Part shown: piece by piece, positions 9,071-17,614 of the stretch
Layout: every line of letters begins with the position of its first letter
How positions within the stretch are numbered: the first letter of the stretch is position 1
Origin: Halomonas sp. HL-93
GTDB lineage: Bacteria; Pseudomonadota; Gammaproteobacteria; Pseudomonadales; Halomonadaceae
DNA: 64,000 nt
Direction of reading: 5' to 3'
Assembly: GCF_900086985.1 (NCBI RefSeq)
Contig: NZ_LT593974.1
Span: 496,001 to 560,000 of the forward strand
Position numbers and translations under genes: made by a program
Notes under the pieces: model-generated
The model's database searches: none
Told to the model about the DNA's origin: nothing
What the model saw: only the letters and a program-made list of their open reading frames with translations

Positions 9071-9927
9071 GTGCGCGCCTCTTGATGGGCCGCGCGAGCG
9101 CGGGGCGGGCGCGGCGGAATGGCATCCAGGGTGAGTCGGCCTGCGGCATTGATGGCCTGAAAGTGCTTACCCTTGGCGCGGGCAATCAGCATGACGCCAA
9201 AACGCTCGGCCAGCTCGACGCCTTTCTGGGTGACGCCCGAGCGCGACACCAGCACGCTGATGCCCATTTGGGCGACTTTAAGCACCATTTCCGACGTTAA
9301 ACGCCCGGTGGTGTAAAAAATATCGGCATCGGCGCTATCTGCCTGCTGCAACCATTGGCGGCCCGCCAGCGTGTCCACGGCGTTATGCCGCCCCACATCT
9401 TCAACGAAATCCAGCACGTCGCTTTGACGACATAGCGCGCAGCCATGCACCGCCCCGGCACTGCGGTAAGTTTCATTATAGGCGTTGAGGTTTTTCAGCA
9501 GTTGATAAAGCGTTGTCTGGTTCAGACGGGTATCGGGCAATGCGGTCAGGTCGGTCTGGTCGAGCAGCTTGCCGAACACCGTGCCCTGGCCGCAGCCGGT
9601 GGTCACGGTGCGCGTGCTCAGGCGCACTTCCAGATCCTCGGGCAGATGGTCGGTAACCACCACGGCGGCTTCCACCTCCCAGTCGACCTGAACGACGGAC
9701 AGGTCGGCGGCGGCGCGCAGCAGCCCCTGGTTGCGCAAGTAGCCAACCACCAGCGCTTCCGGGTCGTCGCCCAGCGTCATCAGCGTGACGATTTCACGCT
9801 TGTTGAGATAAACGGTCAAGGCCCGCTCAGCAGCGATGGCCTGCCGACGGGTATCACCAAATTCGTCTACCACGTCTATCTCGGTGGTGGCCGGTAAGCG
9901 GGCTCGGCTTAACTCCAGGGCGGGCAT
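9067..9927 (-). CDS. fdhD: Formate dehydrogenase sulfurtransferase/accessory protein FdhD
   Basis: FdhD passes sulfur from IscS to the molybdenum centre of formate dehydrogenase and is required for its activity. The 286-residue protein has the conserved pair C163-x2-C166 in GCALC, followed by the FdhD signature FVEDVGRHNAVD. The C-terminal part carries the TTGRLTSEMV segment typical of the family. GAGGAT stands six bases before the ATG. It heads the leftward operon, diverging from the DUF3305 gene over about 100 bp that presumably contain both promoters. Confidence 0.96.
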   Translation of the reverse strand: MPALELSRARLPATTEIDVVDEFGDTRRQAIAAERALTVYLNKREIVTLMTLGDDPEALVVGYLRNQGLLRAAADLSVVQVDWEVEAAVVVTDHLPEDLEVRLSTRTVTTGCGQGTVFGKLLDQTDLTALPDTRLNQTTLYQLLKNLNAYNETYRSAGAVHGCALCRQSDVLDFVEDVGRHNAVDTLAGRQWLQQADSADADIFYTTGRLTSEMVLKVAQMGISVLVSRSGVTQKGVELAERFGVMLIARAKGKHFQAINAAGRLTLDAIPPRPPRARAAHQEART

Positions 9928-10033
9928 CCGCGATCCTCATGGTGCGTACAACGTTTGAGTTGACGATGATGGCGCTCGAAAGGCTTACTTGTCTACCCGA
10001 ACCTGTCTTTCCAAATAACGCATAAGGGCTAAT

Positions 10034-10477
10034 GTGATGACCGATAATCTCCGCCCGCTAAGCATTACGCTGGTCGCCGAGACCAAGCATATTAACCGTT
10101 TTAGCCAAACGCAGTGGCGTATCGGTGAACTGACGCTAGGCGAGCAAGGCCCGTATGTGTTGTTTTTGCAGTTGTCCATGACCGAGCGGTCGGCATACCG
10201 CTTCAACCTGACCGCCGCCACGCCACGGCTATTTGTGCGCGCCGGATTTACCGGCCAAGCGCCTGAGCCTGCCGCTATTACGGCGAGTCAAGATGTCGCA
10301 GCCGGTTGGATGGACGGTGAGCAGCAGGTGCTGGAAGTGGCGATGCCGATGGCAATCCAGATATGGATCGAAAGCTACCTGGCTCGCCATGGCGAAGCGC
10401 CGATGGAAATACGCAAGAAGAAACGCAAAGGGGCAGGGCGCGCTAAAGAAACGCCCACCCAGGAGAAACCACAATGA
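10034..10477 (+). CDS. DUF3305-domain protein, formate dehydrogenase locus
   Basis: This 147-residue protein has the beta-rich pattern of DUF3305 (L-V-A-E-T, W-x-I-G-E, then Y-x-F-N-L) and a basic C-terminal tail (RKKKRKGAGR). The biochemical role is unknown. In other proteobacteria, DUF3305 and DUF3306 genes sit between fdhD and the structural genes of periplasm-facing formate dehydrogenases. Translation could begin at GTG 10034 or ATG 10037; AAGGG at about 10024-10028 suits either. It overlaps the next gene by ATGA. An assembly or maturation role is inference. Confidence 0.8.
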   Translation: MMTDNLRPLSITLVAETKHINRFSQTQWRIGELTLGEQGPYVLFLQLSMTERSAYRFNLTAATPRLFVRAGFTGQAPEPAAITASQDVAAGWMDGEQQVLEVAMPMAIQIWIESYLARHGEAPMEIRKKKRKGAGRAKETPTQEKPQ

Positions 10478-11118
10478 GTCGTTTAGAGCGCTGGTCACGC
10501 ATCAAACGGGGGATCGAGCCTGACGATCCGGCTCCGGACGCAAAGCGCGATGAGCCAACGCAGCGCGATGCTCCGTCGTCGCCATCGTCAGACGAACCGC
10601 AGCCTTCGCAAGAGCCCTCCTTGGAAGACGCGCTTGAAAGCCGCAACAGCGACGATGCCGACGAGTCTGACGCGCCAGCCAAAGCGCCACCGCCTCCAGG
10701 AAGCCTGGATGATACGTTGCCTGATCCTGAAACACTGGTCGCTGGCAGCGACTTCAGTGGCTATATGGTGCCCGGCGTAAGTGCAGCGCTGAGACGGCGG
10801 GCGTTGAAGCGTCTGTGGTCGACAGGCAACTACAACGTGCGCGATGGGTTGGACGACTACGACCTGGATTACCGCCAGCAGTTGAAGCCCATGGCGTCGG
10901 AGCTGGCGGGCAAGCTACGTCGTTGGGTTAAAAAAGCCGATGATAGCCTGGACAAAGCTGCCGAGGAAACACCTGTAAACGAACCAGCCGCGTCTACGGT
11001 AGCCGAGAACGAGACCCTGCCGTCAGAGGCCAGCGATGGAACAGCTGCCGCTACGTCAACGAATGAGCAGAAGGCGACACTAGACGACCAGTCTGATAAC
11101 GCTCAGACCAAAGCATAA
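10474..11118 (+). CDS. DUF3306-domain protein, formate dehydrogenase locus
   Basis: This is a 214-residue acidic, low-complexity protein. An Asp/Ser/Pro/Glu-rich N-terminal third precedes a conserved core (about 75-145), which contains PGVSAALRRRALKRLW followed by the DGLDDYDLDY segment typical of DUF3306. The acidic, probably disordered C-terminus ends the protein. It is coupled to the DUF3305 gene by ATGA. The function is unknown; the strict pairing with formate dehydrogenase genes suggests an accessory role. There are no membrane helices or cysteines. Confidence 0.8.
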   Translation: MSRLERWSRIKRGIEPDDPAPDAKRDEPTQRDAPSSPSSDEPQPSQEPSLEDALESRNSDDADESDAPAKAPPPPGSLDDTLPDPETLVAGSDFSGYMVPGVSAALRRRALKRLWSTGNYNVRDGLDDYDLDYRQQLKPMASELAGKLRRWVKKADDSLDKAAEETPVNEPAASTVAENETLPSEASDGTAAATSTNEQKATLDDQSDNAQTKA

Positions 11119-11368
11119 GGATAGGCGTTAGCCTAGTAGAAACAAGATGTTGTGGTGGTAGCGGGATAACAGCGTTGAAAGTGCCGGGTGCAAATGCCTT
11201 GGCAAAACCTGCTCAGTCACCATACGCTTATGAACATGAGTAACGGGGCGATCAAATGAGGACTGATCGGCTAAGCAAGTGCTAGGTATTGGCACAGCCG
11301 TTATGCCACAATAGTAAAAAAGTATGATCAACTATTATAAAAAAATGATCCTCTGACCGTGAGAATGC
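11119..11368 (+). promoter_or_regulatory. 250-bp noncoding region before the polyferredoxin-fdh operon
   Basis: No credible gene lies here; a 67-codon opposite-strand frame has no supporting features. A short dyad TAGGC-GTTA-GCCTA (11122-11135) follows the DUF3306 stop but lacks a U-tract. TGGCA-N9-TGCCA lies at 11290-11308, just before an A/T-rich stretch (11311-11347) that looks promoter-like. It probably holds the start site of the structural operon, but I could not assign -35/-10 boxes with confidence. Confidence 0.4.
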
Positions 11369-13126
11369 ATGAACCAACGAATCCAGCTGGCGTCGCTAGA
11401 CGACCAGCGTAACGCTGAAGCCAGAGAAGCGGTACGCCAACGCATCTCGTGGCCAGCGAACTTAACGCCAGCCAACGTGACCTATCATAGCCGAGGTCAT
11501 GCGATGGTGATTGGCTCAGCTAGCGACGCTGAGCAAGCGGGTCGTGCTCTTCAGAACAGCGGGCTTGCCTCAATCACATTGCTGATGGCTAATGCCGACG
11601 ACCCGGCAACGCAATCGCCAGAGGCGTCGCCGCAAACTGAAACGCCGCTAGACACATCTCCACAGGGCCACGCCCAACCGCTCGTTCGCCATGTAATGAC
11701 CCCCGGCCAGATCACTGCGTTACGTATTTCAGGTCACCTGGGTGCATTTGATGTTCAGCTCGATGACGATGTTGAGGCTCCGCTCAATCTGGCCCGGGCG
11801 TTTATCGATCGTGACCACTTCGACGTGGTGTTGGATCTGAATGCCAATCCGGTGATGGCTGCCGAGCTGCCGCCCCCCGGCTACGTGCTCCTCGACTGGA
11901 CGGACGTCGACCGCCGCCGCGACGCGGTGGATGCGGTCGCTGAGCTGGTCGGCGAGTTCGACAAGCCGCGTTATTTCCAGGTCAACAGCGATCTCTGCGC
12001 GCATTCCTCCAGCGGCAACACCGGCTGCACCCGCTGCCTGGACGTGTGTCCCGCCGATGCTATTAGCAGCCACCAGGGCCGCATTGAATCGCAGATCGAG
12101 ATCGATCCCTACCTTTGCCAGGGTGTGGGCAGCTGTACCAGCGCCTGCCCCACCGGTGCCATTGAGTTTCGCTTGCCTGACACGCGCCGTCAGCAGGACA
12201 CGCTGTCCACGTGGCTTGCTGCCTACCGCGAGGCGGGTGGCCAGGCGCCTGTGCTGCGCTTTATCACCCACGACTCGCAGGACGCTGAACAGGCGGCCGG
12301 CGTCACGCCCGCCGGGCACGTGTTAGATATCCCTTTAGAAGAGCTTGGGGCGGCCGGGCATGACCAGTGGCTGACCGCTCTGGCCAGCGGCGCTGCCGAA
12401 GTGCGCATTCAGCAGCATGCCGATATGCCCGCCCGGCTGAGTGCCTTTTTGGCTGACCAGGTGCGCCAGGCCCAGACGTTGTTGACCGCCTTGGGGCACG
12501 ACCCTGATCGCGTGCAACTGCTGGCCGACGACGATGCTCAGGCACGCGACGCGTTGCCCATGCTGACGCCGTTGACCGACCAGCCGCTGGCGCTGAACGA
12601 GCCCAATAAGCGCGCCCGTCTGAATATCGTGTTGGCACGCCTGGCCGAACTGGGTGCGCCTAGCGGTCAGCGCCACGCCATGCCGCAAGGCGCGGCGTAC
12701 GGGAGCATTCAGGTCGACAGTGACGCCTGTACGCTGTGCCATGCCTGTGTCAGTAACTGCCCGACGCCGGCGCTTTCCTCCGGTGGCAAAGCGCCTTCGC
12801 TGAACTTCCGCGAAGCGGATTGTGTGCAGTGTGGGCTCTGCGAGCAGGCCTGCCCTGAAGATGCCATTACGCTGATGCCGGGCTTTTTGGCCGCTGACGA
12901 GCGTGAAACGCTTCAGGTGTGTCACGAAGAAGCGCCCTTCGAGTGCATCGGCTGCGGCAAACCGTTCGCCACGGCAAGCACGGTCGCTAACATCAAGGCC
13001 AAGTTGGCCGATCACCCCTATTTTGCAGGCGATGCCATGCTGCGCCTGGAAATGTGTGAGGACTGCCGGGTGAAAGACGTGTGGAAAACCATGATCCGTG
13101 ATCCTGACGCCCAGTTGAGGATATAA
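11369..13126 (+). CDS. Multi-cluster 4Fe-4S protein, formate dehydrogenase-associated polyferredoxin
   Basis: This 585-residue cytoplasmic iron-sulfur protein has a central ferredoxin pair (about 205-270: CTRCLDVCPADA, CTSACPTGA) and a C-terminal pair (about 450-512: CTLCHACVSNCP, CVQCGLCEQACPEDA). Two CxxC-type pairs follow near the end (CIGCGKP, CEDCRVKD). The region between the ferredoxin pairs (about 285-400) has no cysteines. Relatives occur in this exact position in formate dehydrogenase islands. They are thought to be electron-transfer or maturation factors, but the partner is not established. The TorD-like gene starts three bases after its stop. The ribosome-binding site before the ATG is weak (GTGAGA). 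Confidence 0.85.
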   Translation: MNQRIQLASLDDQRNAEAREAVRQRISWPANLTPANVTYHSRGHAMVIGSASDAEQAGRALQNSGLASITLLMANADDPATQSPEASPQTETPLDTSPQGHAQPLVRHVMTPGQITALRISGHLGAFDVQLDDDVEAPLNLARAFIDRDHFDVVLDLNANPVMAAELPPPGYVLLDWTDVDRRRDAVDAVAELVGEFDKPRYFQVNSDLCAHSSSGNTGCTRCLDVCPADAISSHQGRIESQIEIDPYLCQGVGSCTSACPTGAIEFRLPDTRRQQDTLSTWLAAYREAGGQAPVLRFITHDSQDAEQAAGVTPAGHVLDIPLEELGAAGHDQWLTALASGAAEVRIQQHADMPARLSAFLADQVRQAQTLLTALGHDPDRVQLLADDDAQARDALPMLTPLTDQPLALNEPNKRARLNIVLARLAELGAPSGQRHAMPQGAAYGSIQVDSDACTLCHACVSNCPTPALSSGGKAPSLNFREADCVQCGLCEQACPEDAITLMPGFLAADERETLQVCHEEAPFECIGCGKPFATASTVANIKAKLADHPYFAGDAMLRLEMCEDCRVKDVWKTMIRDPDAQLRI

Positions 13127-13129
13127 GCC

Positions 13130-13744
13130 ATGACGCAAACTGCCCCAGCGCTGAATGAGGCCGATGCTTTACGCGCTGATATCTATCGGCTGCTGGCCGC
13201 GCTCCTCCGTGAAGTGCCTAGCGAGGAACTGCTCGGCTGGCTGGCCTCGCTGGACATCGAACAGGACGGAAGCCGTCTGGCCGAGTGCTGGCGCGGGCTT
13301 AGCCAGGCCGCTGACAGTGCCGACACCGCGCCTTTGAAACGCGCGCATTTCGGCCACCTGGTGGGCGTGATTCAGGGCGATGTCGTGCCCTATGCCTCCT
13401 GGTACCGCAACGGCGAATTGATGGAGGCAGCGCTGGTGGCGCTGCGTCGCGATCTTGGTGCACTGGGCTTCGAGCGCAGCGAGCACACAAAGGACCCTGA
13501 GGATCACCTGGCCGCGCTCTGCGAGGTGATGGCCATGCTGATCGACGCGACGAGCGCGGACCAGGCGCACTTCTTTATGCATCACCTTGCCCCTTGGGCA
13601 AGCGACTGTTTTAACGACCTAGGGCAGGTCGACACGGCTTTTTATGCAGCGCTCGGGCAGTTGGGTAGCGCTTTCATGGAGAGCGAAGAGGCTCGCTTAG
13701 CCATTGAGGCGAGCCATGCCCCGGTACGAATCGTAGAACCTTGA
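13130..13744 (+). CDS. TorD/DmsD-family redox-enzyme chaperone
   Basis: This 204-residue, all-helical cytoplasmic protein has the TorD pattern: an N-terminal ADIYRLLAALLREVP helix, the central YASWYRNGELME motif (the family's Y-x-S-x-[YF]-x-x-x-x-L), and a C-terminal FMHHLAPWA motif. Such chaperones bind the Tat signal and apo form of molybdoenzymes until the cofactor is inserted. The likely client is FdhA encoded downstream, or the small Tat protein between them. GAGGA stands nine bases before the ATG. Confidence 0.9.
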   Translation: MTQTAPALNEADALRADIYRLLAALLREVPSEELLGWLASLDIEQDGSRLAECWRGLSQAADSADTAPLKRAHFGHLVGVIQGDVVPYASWYRNGELMEAALVALRRDLGALGFERSEHTKDPEDHLAALCEVMAMLIDATSADQAHFFMHHLAPWASDCFNDLGQVDTAFYAALGQLGSAFMESEEARLAIEASHAPVRIVEP

Positions 13745-13842
13745 CGTGACGCGCTAATGCGTAGATTCACCGTCGGGTGGGCGCGCGGCAGCCATAGCAT
13801 AAGACAAAACGGCCAAAGGCCATGGCAAGAGAGGAGAACACC

Positions 13843-14043
13843 ATGCAAAAGTCACACAATCCTGAGCGCCGCCGGTTTATGAAAACCGTGGGGTTGGGAA
13901 CAGCCGCAGCGGGTGCTGCCGCTGCGGTGGGCCATGTCACCTTGGCGCAAGCCGATAGCGCACCCAGCGACGCTGAAAAACCGACAACAAATTACCGTGA
14001 GACCGATCACGTCCGTGCTTTTTACGCCACCTTGCGTGACTGA
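13843..14043 (+). CDS. Small twin-arginine signal protein of the formate dehydrogenase locus
   Basis: This 66-residue protein opens with PERRRFMKTVGLG, a Tat motif, then an Ala/Gly-rich hydrophobic stretch (about 16-38). A short polar tail with TNYRETDHVRAFYATLRD follows. The frame is open seven codons further up, but GAGGAG precedes the ATG at 13843. Comparable small Tat proteins sit directly before FdhA in related loci (often annotated formate dehydrogenase region TAT target). A small extra subunit or assembly factor exported with the enzyme is likely, but its function is not established. Confidence 0.82.
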   Translation: MQKSHNPERRRFMKTVGLGTAAAGAAAAVGHVTLAQADSAPSDAEKPTTNYRETDHVRAFYATLRD

Positions 14044-14067
14044 CGGCGGAATGCCAGGAGAATTGCC

Positions 14068-16923
14068 ATGCGTTTAACTCGCAAAACAGACACTCCCAAA
14101 GCGCCCGGCCTGGGTATTTCGCGCCGCCAGTTTATTCAACGCAGCGGTGCAGCGACCGGTGGTGTGGCCGCGCTAGGCTTTATGGGCGCGCCCATGATGC
14201 GGCGTGCCGAGTCGGCGGACAAAACCCCGGTGCTCGACTCGCCAGTGGAAACCAAGCGCACGATCTGTTCGCACTGCTCGGTGGGCTGCGGCGTGTACGC
14301 CGAAGTGCAAGAGGGTATTTGGACCAAGCAAGAGCCTGCCTTCGACCATCCGATCAACCGCGGTGCGCACTGCGCCAAAGGGGCTTCGTTACGCCAGCAC
14401 GGCCATTCCAGCCGCCGTTTGAAATACCCCATGAAGTTGGTTGGCGGTGAATGGGAACGCATGAGCTGGGACGACGCCATTGAAGAAATTGGCGACAAGC
14501 TGCTTGAGCTTCGCGAAGAGCACGGTCCTGATAGCGTTTACTGGTTGGGTTCAGCCAAGTTCAGCAATGAGCAGGCGTACTTGATGCGCAAACTTGCTTC
14601 CATGTGGGGGACTAACAATACCGACCACCAAGCGCGTATTTGTCACTCAACCACGGTTGCCGGGGTAGCCAATACCTGGGGCTACGGAGCGATGACCAAC
14701 TCGCTTAACGACATGCAAAAGAGCAAGTCGATGCTGTTCATTGGCTCGAATCCGTCAGAAGCCCACCCGGTGGCGATGCAGCACTTCCTGATTGCCAAGG
14801 AGCGTAACAACTGCGACATCATCGTCGCTGATCCGCGCTTTACCCGCACGGCGGCCAAAGCCAATAAGTTCGTGCGCATTCGCCCGGGTTCCGATGTGGC
14901 GTATATCTGGGGCCTGCTATGGCACATCTTTGAAAACGGCTGGGAAGATAGCGAATACATCAGCCAGCGCGTTTACGGCATGGATGAGGTGCGCGAAGAA
15001 GTCGCCAATTTCCCGCCGGACGTTGTGGAAGACATCACTGGCGTTAGCGAAGAAGACATGCGCGACGTTGCCAAGCGGCTGGCCGACAATCGCCCCGGCT
15101 GTGTGGTGTGGTGCATGGGCGGTACCCAGCATACTACCGGCAACAACAACACCCGCGCCTACTGCATTCTAGAGCTGGCGCTGGGCAACATTGGCAAGTC
15201 GGGTGGCGGGGCCAATATTTTGCGTGGCCACGACAACGTTCAAGGCGCCACCGACCTGGGCCTGGGTTCTGACTCCTTGCCGGGTTACTACGGCCTGGCA
15301 GAAGGTGCCTGGCAGCACTGGGCCAAGGTATGGGACGTTGACTACGACTGGCTGAAAGAGCGTTTCGACGACAGCGAATATGCTGACGGCAAGCCCATGA
15401 ACACCAGCGGTATTACCGTATCGCGCTGGGTTGACGGGGTGCTGGAGGAAGACGAAAACATCTCCCAGCGCACCGCGCTCAAAGCCATGTTCTATTGGGG
15501 CCATGCGGTGAATTCCCAGACCCGCGGCGTCGAGATGCAACAGGCGATGAAAAAGCTTGAAATGATGGTCATCGTCGACCCCTACCCGACGGTTGCGGCT
15601 GTTATGCACGACCGTACGGATGGTGTGTACCTGCTGCCGGCAGCGACCCAGTTCGAAACCACCGGCAGCGTGACGGCGACCAACCGCTCACTGCAGTGGC
15701 GCGATAAAGTCATCGATCCGCTGTTCGAGTCCAAGCCCGATCACGAGATCATGTACCTGTTCGCTCGCAAGCTCGGGTTTGGCGAAGAGCTGGTGGCCAA
15801 CTACGAAATGAACGGCGATGAGCCGCTGATCGAAGATATCCTGCGCGAAATTAACAGCGGCATGTGGACGGTCGGCTACACCGGGCAGAGCCCGGAGCGG
15901 CTGAAAGAGCACCAGAAAAACTGGCATACCTTCAGCTTCGAGAACCTGCGCGCCCAAGGTGGCCCGGCCGATGGCGACTACTACGGCTTACCCTGGCCCT
16001 GCTGGGGCACACCGGAGTTTAAGCACCCAGGTTCGCCCAACCTTTACGACATCAGCGTACCGGTGATGGAAGGCGGTATGGGTTTCCGTGCGCGTTTCGG
16101 TATCGAACGCGATGGGGTCAATCTGCTGGCCGAAGGTTCGGCACCGGTTGAGGGCGACATTGACGACGGCTACCCAGAGTTTACTGATCAACTGCTCAAA
16201 GACCTTGGCTGGTGGGATGATCTCACCGACGAGGAGAAAGAAGCGGCGGACGGCAAAAACTGGAAAACCGATTTATCCGGCGGCATACAGCGCGTGGCGA
16301 TCGAGCACGGCTGTGCGCCCTATGGCAACGCCAAAGCCCGCGCGGTGGTGTGGACCTTCCCCGATGGCGTGCCCAAGCACCGCGAGCCGCTTTACTCAAC
16401 ACGCCGTGACCTGGTCGATAAATACCCGACCTGGGACGACTTTGACTCCATTATGCGACTGCCGACGATGTACAAGAGCGTACAGGATGGCGCACCCTCG
16501 GTGGATGACTATCCCATCATCCTTACCTCCGGGCGTTTGGTGGAATACGAAGGCGGTGGTGAAGAAACGCGTTCCATGTCGTGGCTGGCTGAGCTTCAAC
16601 AAGAGATGTTCGTTGAGATCAATCCTGCCGATGCGAATGATTTAGGCATCAGCGACGGCGACGAGGTATGGGTCGAAGGCGCCGAAGGCGGCCGGGTGAA
16701 AGTCAAAGCGATGGTCACTCCACGCGTGGACCGCAAGGTGGCCTTTATGCCGTTCCACTTTGGCGGCATGTTCCAGGGCGAAAGCCTGGAAGGCATTTAC
16801 CCAGAAGGCACAGCGCCCTACGTCATTGGCGAAGCGGCCAATACCGCGACCACTTATGGCTACGATCCGGTGACACTGATGCAAGAGACCAAGTGCACCA
16901 TCTGCCGTATCGAGCGTGCCTAA
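14068..16923 (+). CDS. fdhA: Formate dehydrogenase catalytic subunit (Mo/W-bis-MGD, Cys-type)
   Basis: This 951-residue molybdopterin oxidoreductase oxidises formate to CO2. It starts with a Tat signal (SRRQFIQRSG, about residues 19-28, then a hydrophobic stretch), so the active site is predicted on the periplasmic side. One 4Fe-4S cluster is bound by C67-x2-C70-x3-C74-x27-C102. The metal ligand is C192, followed by H193 (ARICHSTTVAG), so it is a cysteine rather than selenocysteine enzyme and the gene has no internal UGA. A C-terminal molybdopterin-dinucleotide domain begins near residue 810. GGAG precedes the ATG. With FdhB and FdhC it forms a membrane-linked respiratory enzyme. Confidence 0.96.
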   Translation: MRLTRKTDTPKAPGLGISRRQFIQRSGAATGGVAALGFMGAPMMRRAESADKTPVLDSPVETKRTICSHCSVGCGVYAEVQEGIWTKQEPAFDHPINRGAHCAKGASLRQHGHSSRRLKYPMKLVGGEWERMSWDDAIEEIGDKLLELREEHGPDSVYWLGSAKFSNEQAYLMRKLASMWGTNNTDHQARICHSTTVAGVANTWGYGAMTNSLNDMQKSKSMLFIGSNPSEAHPVAMQHFLIAKERNNCDIIVADPRFTRTAAKANKFVRIRPGSDVAYIWGLLWHIFENGWEDSEYISQRVYGMDEVREEVANFPPDVVEDITGVSEEDMRDVAKRLADNRPGCVVWCMGGTQHTTGNNNTRAYCILELALGNIGKSGGGANILRGHDNVQGATDLGLGSDSLPGYYGLAEGAWQHWAKVWDVDYDWLKERFDDSEYADGKPMNTSGITVSRWVDGVLEEDENISQRTALKAMFYWGHAVNSQTRGVEMQQAMKKLEMMVIVDPYPTVAAVMHDRTDGVYLLPAATQFETTGSVTATNRSLQWRDKVIDPLFESKPDHEIMYLFARKLGFGEELVANYEMNGDEPLIEDILREINSGMWTVGYTGQSPERLKEHQKNWHTFSFENLRAQGGPADGDYYGLPWPCWGTPEFKHPGSPNLYDISVPVMEGGMGFRARFGIERDGVNLLAEGSAPVEGDIDDGYPEFTDQLLKDLGWWDDLTDEEKEAADGKNWKTDLSGGIQRVAIEHGCAPYGNAKARAVVWTFPDGVPKHREPLYSTRRDLVDKYPTWDDFDSIMRLPTMYKSVQDGAPSVDDYPIILTSGRLVEYEGGGEETRSMSWLAELQQEMFVEINPADANDLGISDGDEVWVEGAEGGRVKVKAMVTPRVDRKVAFMPFHFGGMFQGESLEGIYPEGTAPYVIGEAANTATTYGYDPVTLMQETKCTICRIERA

Positions 16924-16988
16924 GGCCCGCCCAGACCTGACAGCATCCACGGTGTGGGCGACATCCCGCACCGTATGAGGAGAACACC

Positions 16989-17603
16989 ATGGCTCAAATG
17001 AAATTTATGTGTGACGCCGAACGCTGCATCGAATGCAACGGCTGCGTTACCGCCTGTAAAAATGCCAATGATGTCGAATGGGGCATTCAACGTCGTCGCG
17101 TTGTGACACTAAATGACGGCGAAGCCGATGAAATGTCCATTTCGGTTGCCTGCATGCACTGTGACGACGCGCCTTGCATGGCAGTGTGCCCCACTGACTG
17201 CTTCTATAAAACCGACGACGGCATCGTGTTGCACGACAAAGACCTGTGTATCGGCTGTGGCTACTGCCTGTACGCCTGCCCGTTCGGCGCCCCACAGTTC
17301 CCGCAGCAGGATGCGTTCGGCGAGCGTGGCAAGATGGACAAATGTACTTTCTGTGCCGGCGGCCCAGCCGAAAGCAAAGAAGAAGAGTACGAGAAGTACG
17401 GCTCCAACCGCATCGCCGAAGGCAAACTACCACTGTGCGCGGAAATGTGCTCCACCAAGGCGCTGCTGGCGGGCGACGCCCAAGACGTTGCCGATATTTT
17501 CCGTCAGCGCGTGGTGCATCGCGGTCACGAGGATGGCGCCTGGTCTAACAACCCTCAGGCCAGTGCCGACAACCTAGCCTATGATGCTGCCCGTAAAGGG
17601 TAA
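16989..17603 (+). CDS. fdhB: Formate dehydrogenase iron-sulfur subunit
   Basis: This 204-residue electron-transfer subunit has four cysteine clusters in the DMSO-reductase-partner pattern: CIECNGCVTACKN, CMHCDDAPCMAVCPTDC, CIGCGYCLYACPFGAP and a later CTFC with CAEMC. It carries electrons from FdhA to the cytochrome b subunit. It is shorter than E. coli FdnH and lacks that protein's C-terminal membrane helix, so attachment must be through FdhA/FdhC. GAGGAG lies before the ATG. Confidence 0.95.
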   Translation: MAQMKFMCDAERCIECNGCVTACKNANDVEWGIQRRRVVTLNDGEADEMSISVACMHCDDAPCMAVCPTDCFYKTDDGIVLHDKDLCIGCGYCLYACPFGAPQFPQQDAFGERGKMDKCTFCAGGPAESKEEEYEKYGSNRIAEGKLPLCAEMCSTKALLAGDAQDVADIFRQRVVHRGHEDGAWSNNPQASADNLAYDAARKG

Positions 17604-17614
17604 GGAGGCTTTCC

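Noticed and set aside
11289..11308. Possible sigma-54 promoter before the polyferredoxin gene (TTGGCACAGCC...TGCC)
   Set aside because: The GG and the next GC are 12 rather than 10 bases apart, so it does not fit the -24/-12 spacing; kept only as a dyad.
12335..13138. 267-codon open frame on the minus strand inside the polyferredoxin gene
   Set aside because: Antisense to a protein with clear ferredoxin motifs; no ribosome-binding site or domain.
14641..14643. Selenocysteine codon in fdhA
   Set aside because: The metal-ligand codon is TGT, not TGA, and the frame has no internal stop.
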